Of a DNA stretch of 9,432 nt, positions 6,179 to 9,432 are shown one piece after another. Positions within the stretch are counted from its first letter, which is position 1, and each line of letters starts with the position of its first letter. The notes under the pieces were generated by a model. That model was not told the origin of the DNA. It searched no databases and worked only from the letters and a program-made list of their open reading frames with translations. The translations under genes were made by a program, and so were the position numbers. Source of the stretch: Muribaculaceae bacterium. Lineage in GTDB: Bacteria > Bacteroidota > Bacteroidia > Bacteroidales > Muribaculaceae. The stretch covers positions 1 through 9,432 of the forward strand of contig JAEEVB010000082.1 of NCBI GenBank assembly GCA_016287065.1. The letters are read 5' to 3'.

Positions 6179-8287
6179 TTAAATCTCTTTTAGACCAAGT
6201 GATTTTAAATACTCATAAGTACCATTATAAAACTCAGGCAATCGTGTCGGATCTTCAGGGAATCCATCCGAATTCAATTTACCATTGCCATAAGGAACAC
6301 ATATAATTATACCCTGTCTTGCACGAGTTAATAAAACTCTGTACGCATTTAGCATATACTTTTGAGTATCAACATTATTCTCAGGAATCCACTTACTCTT
6401 TCCATTAAATTTGTAAAAAGTCCATTGACCGTTTTCACATCTCATATCAGCATCCCACAGAACACAAGCGTAATCAAGCTCAAGTCCCTGCACTTGAATC
6501 TCTGTAGCAGCATCTTCAAGATAGTTAGAAGAACGAATGTCCATCTTATCCTCTAAAAACCAATGCACTGCATTTTCATCGCCTTGCGCAAGGATATTCA
6601 CAGCTAGAGGCTTAAAACGAGCTGCAACTTTTGTCACTAGAATACCTGTTTGTTCTGTCCCTCGAGCTTTTTTTCTTAACCAAGCCCTTGCTTTATTCAT
6701 ATCGCGAGTAAGCACGAGGGGATAATTGCGGTTTGACACATCTGTATATAGTGTTCTTGCATCATCATTAAATGCAAGAAAAGAATGAACAAAAGCCGAT
6801 AATTTTTCTGCCCTAAATGACCTAAGACTCACTTTTAAGTGAAGATCTTTAGAATAATTTACTCTGCTATTAGCAGCAAGGAGTGCATTCACATTACCCT
6901 CAGCATACTCAGCAGCAGTTAGCTCATGAGAAATATACACATTCCAGTGGTGAAACCGATTATTCAGTGCATTTATCCATTCCGTAATGCCAGCCTCACC
7001 TGTATTAATTTCTTGACCTCCTCCTACAAGACATACAATAACTGCCCAATCTTCGCGTTGGTCTAATGACCAAATCAAGAATTCAGCTTCAGACATTGGG
7101 AAATTAGGTACCTTCAACTTATTACCATATGTTCCTCCACGCTTTAGATAATTAGCAATCCGCTTATGTGTCCAGCTACGTTGTGCTTCATCAAATATTG
7201 CCACATGCTCGACCTCACCGTAACCAGTTTTTTCTAGTTTTATAGCCTTTTCTGGATCTATCTCAACCACACCATTTTCTACAGGATTCTTGATCTTAGC
7301 AAGCATGTTGTCACGATAGCGGTGAATAATCTGGATGAATTCACTTACTTCACGACGTGATTCAGACAATTTTTTCCCATCTTGAGATTTCTTATAGTTA
7401 TCTGGAGCTAAAGCCTCAGTGATAACTGCGACCAATGGACCATTGCCAGACAAATAAACCGCACCATTCTCTTTATCCTTCTCTCCGTTTCTATATGTTT
7501 GCTTGATTGCCACTTCCAAACCTACCAGCGTCTTGCCCGCTCCAGGAACACCAGTAACAAAACATATACTTTTTTTACCATTGAGTTTGCTATCGTCTAT
7601 TACATCCAATATAAATTGTATCGTCCTGTCTGTTGAAACCTTATCCGCTTCATGTCGAGTAATTTCCTCTACAGAATGATTCTCATACAATGCCCTAGCT
7701 GCCTCTATAATTGTAGGCGTAGGAGAATACGGGCTTATTAGCCAATTCTCATTTTGTGTATTCGCTATACCCGATTTTTCAATAACCTTTAAAATAAGCC
7801 CTTGTAGATTGTCCTCTCCAGAAATTAATGGGTTATAAACATTGTCATCATATATAGATGCCTTAAACTTTGTGGTAGAAGTATCTCTCAACGTTGGGAC
7901 GAGAATAGGCACAATTGTTTTGTCATGACTGAATAGATGAAAATTCTTTAAATCAAGAGCATAATCCATTACTTGCTCTACATCAGCCTGAAGAATGTCT
8001 TTTTGGCCACCTTTAAATTCCAAACAAAAAATCAACCCTCTAAGCAATAGTACGACATCAATACGTTTACCTAGACGAGGAATATCATATTCAAAAACTA
8101 TCTGTGCATTTTCATCCTTCCATGGTAAAAGTACTTTTTGCAATATATTAATCTCACCCTTCCAAGCTTCATTAGTTGAAGTCAAGGTTTCTCCATGATA
8201 ATTTTCATGAAGCGTTCCCAAAATAGCAGAAGGATCTGCATCGATAAAATTGCAAAAAGAATCTGTATATAAACATCTATTTGGCAT
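6179..8287 (-). CDS. PD-(D/E)XK nuclease-like domain fused to DUF2075 (Schlafen-type) SF1 helicase
   Basis: A 702-residue protein. The N-terminal part (about 35-135) shows a restriction-endonuclease-like core: E45, D77 in GKRIDVVLLL, E90-x-K92 in CLEFKGG, and Q105. The rest matches the DUF2075 / Schlafen group 3-type DNA/RNA helicase domain. It has Walker A GVPGAGKT (246-253), motif II FDEAQR (365-370), a motif III-like VGGGQEIN (421-428), SLRSFRAEK (488-495), a motif V-like QVQGLELDYACVLWDADM (598-615) and motif VI YRVLLTRARQG (649-659). It therefore has the parts for an ATP-driven nucleic-acid translocase with nuclease activity, but no substrate is known. Such proteins turn up in accessory and defence regions. 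The start codon at 8287 sits within an inverted repeat. The gene is AT-rich relative to the housekeeping genes. It is first in an operon with the Nudix gene. The domain call is firm; a defence role is inference. Confidence 0.88.
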   Translation of the reverse strand: MPNRCLYTDSFCNFIDADPSAILGTLHENYHGETLTSTNEAWKGEINILQKVLLPWKDENAQIVFEYDIPRLGKRIDVVLLLRGLIFCLEFKGGQKDILQADVEQVMDYALDLKNFHLFSHDKTIVPILVPTLRDTSTTKFKASIYDDNVYNPLISGEDNLQGLILKVIEKSGIANTQNENWLISPYSPTPTIIEAARALYENHSVEEITRHEADKVSTDRTIQFILDVIDDSKLNGKKSICFVTGVPGAGKTLVGLEVAIKQTYRNGEKDKENGAVYLSGNGPLVAVITEALAPDNYKKSQDGKKLSESRREVSEFIQIIHRYRDNMLAKIKNPVENGVVEIDPEKAIKLEKTGYGEVEHVAIFDEAQRSWTHKRIANYLKRGGTYGNKLKVPNFPMSEAEFLIWSLDQREDWAVIVCLVGGGQEINTGEAGITEWINALNNRFHHWNVYISHELTAAEYAEGNVNALLAANSRVNYSKDLHLKVSLRSFRAEKLSAFVHSFLAFNDDARTLYTDVSNRNYPLVLTRDMNKARAWLRKKARGTEQTGILVTKVAARFKPLAVNILAQGDENAVHWFLEDKMDIRSSNYLEDAATEIQVQGLELDYACVLWDADMRCENGQWTFYKFNGKSKWIPENNVDTQKYMLNAYRVLLTRARQGIIICVPYGNGKLNSDGFPEDPTRLPEFYNGTYEYLKSLGLKEI

Positions 8288-8355
8288 GATCTATTAATAG
8301 TTAATTTAAATGCTAAATAAGACCTTAAGATTAAGTAGCAATCTCATGCCAAATA
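8278..8355 (-). promoter_or_regulatory. 12-bp inverted repeat in the leader, 3' arm covering the start codon
   Basis: TATTTGGCATGA (8278-8289) and TCATGCCAAATA (8344-8355) are perfect 12-bp complements with 54 bases between them. In the minus-strand mRNA the downstream arm contains the start codon and first codons of the helicase gene (ATG CCA AAT A), and the upstream arm lies a few bases after the predicted transcription start. Pairing would bury the start codon. Alternatively the palindrome is a DNA operator for a dimeric regulator. The repeat is seen; the function is inferred. Confidence 0.6.
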
Positions 8356-8367
8356 ATCTATAATTTA

Positions 8368-8375
8368 CAAAAGTA
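8368..8375 (-). promoter_or_regulatory. -7 box of the helicase-Nudix operon promoter
   Basis: On the minus strand TACTTTTG is a perfect TAnnTTTG box. No clean TTTG lies at the usual -33 distance, but the region upstream (8376-8399) is made of A and T runs, which may act as an UP-like element. The start would be near 8361, giving a leader of about 75 bases that begins just before the 5' arm of the inverted repeat. Confidence 0.5.
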
Positions 8376-8430
8376 GTATTTTTTTGAAAAAAAACGATGA
8401 AAAGACATTAGAAAACTAGCATCTCACTCG

Positions 8431-8484
8431 AAATATACAACCGGCGTCAGCCGGCTTTGTGTCGCCGTTAGGCGCAGCTTTGTG
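8431..8484 (+). repeat. Twin REP-like hairpins with CTTTGTG tails
   Basis: Two tandem palindromic units: CCGGC-GTCA-GCCGG (8441-8454) followed by CTTTGTG (8455-8461), and CGCC-GTTA-GGCG (8463-8474) followed after three bases by CTTTGTG (8478-8484). Both loops are of the form GTNA. The first unit with its AT-rich left flank recurs at 9213-9244 (29 of 32 bases). It lies in the divergent region between the helicase and HTH genes. It resembles short interspersed palindromic elements; no transposase is present. Confidence 0.65.
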
Positions 8485-8517
8485 AGATTATCGTGTCGTC
8501 TTTGCGTGCTATCACCA

Positions 8518-8548
8518 TTTCATACCACCATCTCATCCCTTATCTTCG
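8518..8548 (+). promoter_or_regulatory. Candidate promoter of the HTH gene
   Basis: TTTC (8518-8521), 19 bases, then TATCTTCG (8541-8548): each element has one mismatch to the Bacteroidetes consensus TTTG/TAnnTTTG. Transcription would start about 26 bases before the ATG at 8582. The match is suggestive only. Confidence 0.35.
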
Positions 8549-8581
8549 CCCACACATACGAACATTATAATTACAACCATC

Positions 8582-9100
8582 ATGAAAACACTACCTAAAA
8601 CTTATCATGCAGCTATCGCGCGACTCATCGACGGAAACCGCTATCGAGCCGCCATCATCCGCGTCATCATCAATCACAATGGCTACATCTCTATTACGGC
8701 CATTGCCAAGCAACTGCAACTGGCACGTTCCACCGTCATCAGGCACATAAAAATTCTCAAACACCTGCGACTCATTCAGCACGAAGGCACGTCCAAGGGA
8801 GGACGATGGCGCGTCGTCAACTGCAATCGCTGGGACATAAACCTGTACATGGGCATCCCACTGAAGCTCTCCTGTCACCTCAACCGCTTTGCCTCCGCCG
8901 AAGACCTCGAGTGGGAAGAAGCCATCGATCGCGGTACAATACCCCACGTTCGCGGTACGAAAAACGACGTTTGCGGTACGAAAAACGACGATTGCGGTAC
9001 AATAAATCACGATTGCGGTACAATAAATCACGATTGCGGTACAACCTATCATGGTCACCCAACAACACCAAGTTATCATATATCACTAAAAAACAAATAG
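8582..9100 (+). CDS. Winged helix-turn-helix protein with C-terminal heptapeptide repeats
   Basis: A 172-residue basic protein. Residues about 23-80 read as a winged HTH domain: a helix (AAIIRVIINHNG), a recognition-helix pair (ITAIAKQLQLARSTVIRHIKIL), and a wing (HEGTSKGGRWRVVN). This is the arrangement of MarR/ArsR-like or replication-initiator-like DNA-binding domains. A conserved-looking segment (NRWDINLYMGIPLKLSCHLN, 82-101) follows. Residues 117-157 are six copies of a 7-residue unit of the form C/R-G-T-x-N-x-x, encoded by 21-bp DNA repeats, then a short polar tail. No Shine-Dalgarno is seen; ATG at 8582 starts just ahead of the first helix and is the only sensible start. It is divergent from the helicase operon and lies between related hairpin sequences. 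It could be a transcriptional regulator, or a replication or mobilisation protein of an element; the sequence does not decide. I do not recognise a named gene. Confidence 0.75.
   Translation: MKTLPKTYHAAIARLIDGNRYRAAIIRVIINHNGYISITAIAKQLQLARSTVIRHIKILKHLRLIQHEGTSKGGRWRVVNCNRWDINLYMGIPLKLSCHLNRFASAEDLEWEEAIDRGTIPHVRGTKNDVCGTKNDDCGTINHDCGTINHDCGTTYHGHPTTPSYHISLKNK
8930..9055 (+). repeat. Six 21-bp tandem repeats in the 3' end of the HTH gene
   Basis: Units begin at 8930, 8951, 8972, 8993, 9014 and 9035. Each has GCGGTAC at positions 2-8. Units 4 and 5 are identical (tgcggtacaataaatcacga followed by t); units 2 and 3 differ at two positions; the outer units 1 and 6 are diverged. The period of 21 bases equals seven codons, so copy changes keep the frame, and it equals two turns of B-DNA, which places every GCGGTAC on the same face of the helix. 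Confidence 0.92.
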
Positions 9101-9380
9101 TTAAGAAAATAGCTTTCTCAATTTTTCCCGCCGTTCCCGTCCATCCCATCCATCCCCACAATTTTCTGTCTTATGACCTATCTATATAATTCTATTCTGT
9201 TGTTCTTCTTCAAAATAAACAACCGGCGTCAGCCTGCTTTGCGTGCCGGCCCTTATGTGAGAGGAAAAACGTCATCTTTGCAAAATTTCCCGCTTTTCCC
9301 CTTTTTCCCAAAAGTTTCATCCATCCCATCCATCCCCAAATTTCCACTGCAAGCCCCTTCAGGGGCGTCAGAAAATATTC
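9101..9380. repeat. Gene-poor stretch with duplicated pyrimidine-rich and hairpin sequences
   Basis: No convincing gene lies here. A 19-base sequence, TCCATCCCATCCATCCCCA, occurs at 9140-9158 and again at 9320-9338, each preceded by a TTTCCCGC-containing pyrimidine tract. A copy of the upstream hairpin element lies at 9213-9244 (29 of 32 bases identical to 8431-8462). A further hairpin, GCCCC-TTCA-GGGGC, lies at 9353-9366. The 8-mer GGCGTCAG is shared by 8443-8450, 9225-9232 and 9364-9371. The stretch looks like tandemly duplicated intergenic DNA. Confidence 0.7.
9104..9126 (+). terminator. Weak possible terminator of the HTH gene
   Basis: AGAAA (9104-9108) can pair with TTTCT (9114-9118), followed by CAATTTTT. 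The stem is short and AT-only apart from one G-C pair, so the call is tentative. It lies 4 bases after the stop codon. Confidence 0.25.
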
Positions 9381-9432
9381 ATGGTTCAATTCAATGATAA
9401 TTTATGGAGAAAGGCTTTTGTTCTGGGGGCGG
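9381..9432 (+). CDS. Possible start of a further gene (3' partial)
   Basis: From ATG at 9381 the frame stays open to the window edge and reads MVQFNDNLWRKAFVLGA, a plausible protein beginning that faintly recalls small Bacteroidetes HNH-type proteins. Only 17 codons are visible, so neither the gene nor its family can be confirmed. A competing ATG at 9405 in another frame is also open to the edge. Confidence 0.25.
   Translation, partial: MVQFNDNLWRKAFVLGA

Noticed and set aside
8456..8504. TTTG elements in the hairpin repeats as a promoter with the CGTCTTTG box
   Set aside because: The spacings (14 or 37 bases) do not fit the 19-21 bases expected.
8591..9161. Minus-strand open frames across the HTH gene and its repeats
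   Set aside because: The 21-bp period keeps any frame open in both directions; the plus frame carries the winged-HTH domain.
9173..9397. 74-codon plus-strand open frame
   Set aside because: It reads through the duplicated hairpin and pyrimidine-rich sequences, has a biased composition and no domain; it is better explained as non-coding repeat DNA.

Overview
The window reads as chromosomal DNA of a Bacteroidales bacterium (Muribaculaceae- or Prevotellaceae-like; family is inference). The reasons are the near absence of Shine-Dalgarno sequences, several promoter-like TAnnTTTG boxes of the Bacteroidetes type, a tRNA gene without an encoded CCA end, and the protein families present. Base composition is mosaic. 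The housekeeping genes uvrB and ygiQ are clearly GC-rich, whereas the DUF4143 ATPase gene between them and the DUF2075 gene are AT-rich by eye.

Layout: (1) 2-1300 (+) is the C-terminal two thirds of UvrB, followed by four decaying 23-bp repeats that resemble the uvrB stop-codon region. (2) 1440-2720 (+) is a DUF4143-type AAA ATPase with a nuclease-like C-terminus, apparently inserted between uvrB and ygiQ, with a TATATTTG box in front. (3) 2734-4638 (+) is a YgiQ-family radical SAM protein. (4) 4686-4760 (+) is tRNA-Val(CAC) with promoter and terminator. (5) 4706-5590 (-) is an exported N-acetylmuramoyl-L-alanine amidase whose last codons are antisense to that tRNA. (6) 5749-6153 and 6179-8287 (-) are a MutT/NudG-type Nudix hydrolase and, 25 bases upstream of it, a large nuclease-helicase fusion (PD-(D/E)XK plus DUF2075/Schlafen-type SF1 helicase), probably co-transcribed. 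(7) 8582-9100 (+) is a small winged-HTH protein whose C-terminus is made of six 21-bp tandem repeats. It lies between duplicated hairpin-bearing intergenic sequences, and a possible further gene begins at 9381.

The left part is DNA repair and RNA/translation housekeeping. The right part (about 5.7-9.4 kb) looks accessory. It holds the nuclease-helicase plus Nudix operon, which could be a defence or nucleic-acid-processing module, and its leader can form a 12-bp stem that would bury the start codon. Divergent from it is the repeat-rich HTH gene. The most notable signals are this start-codon-masking inverted repeat, the 21-bp in-frame repeat array in a DNA-binding protein, and the REP-like hairpin duplications around it.
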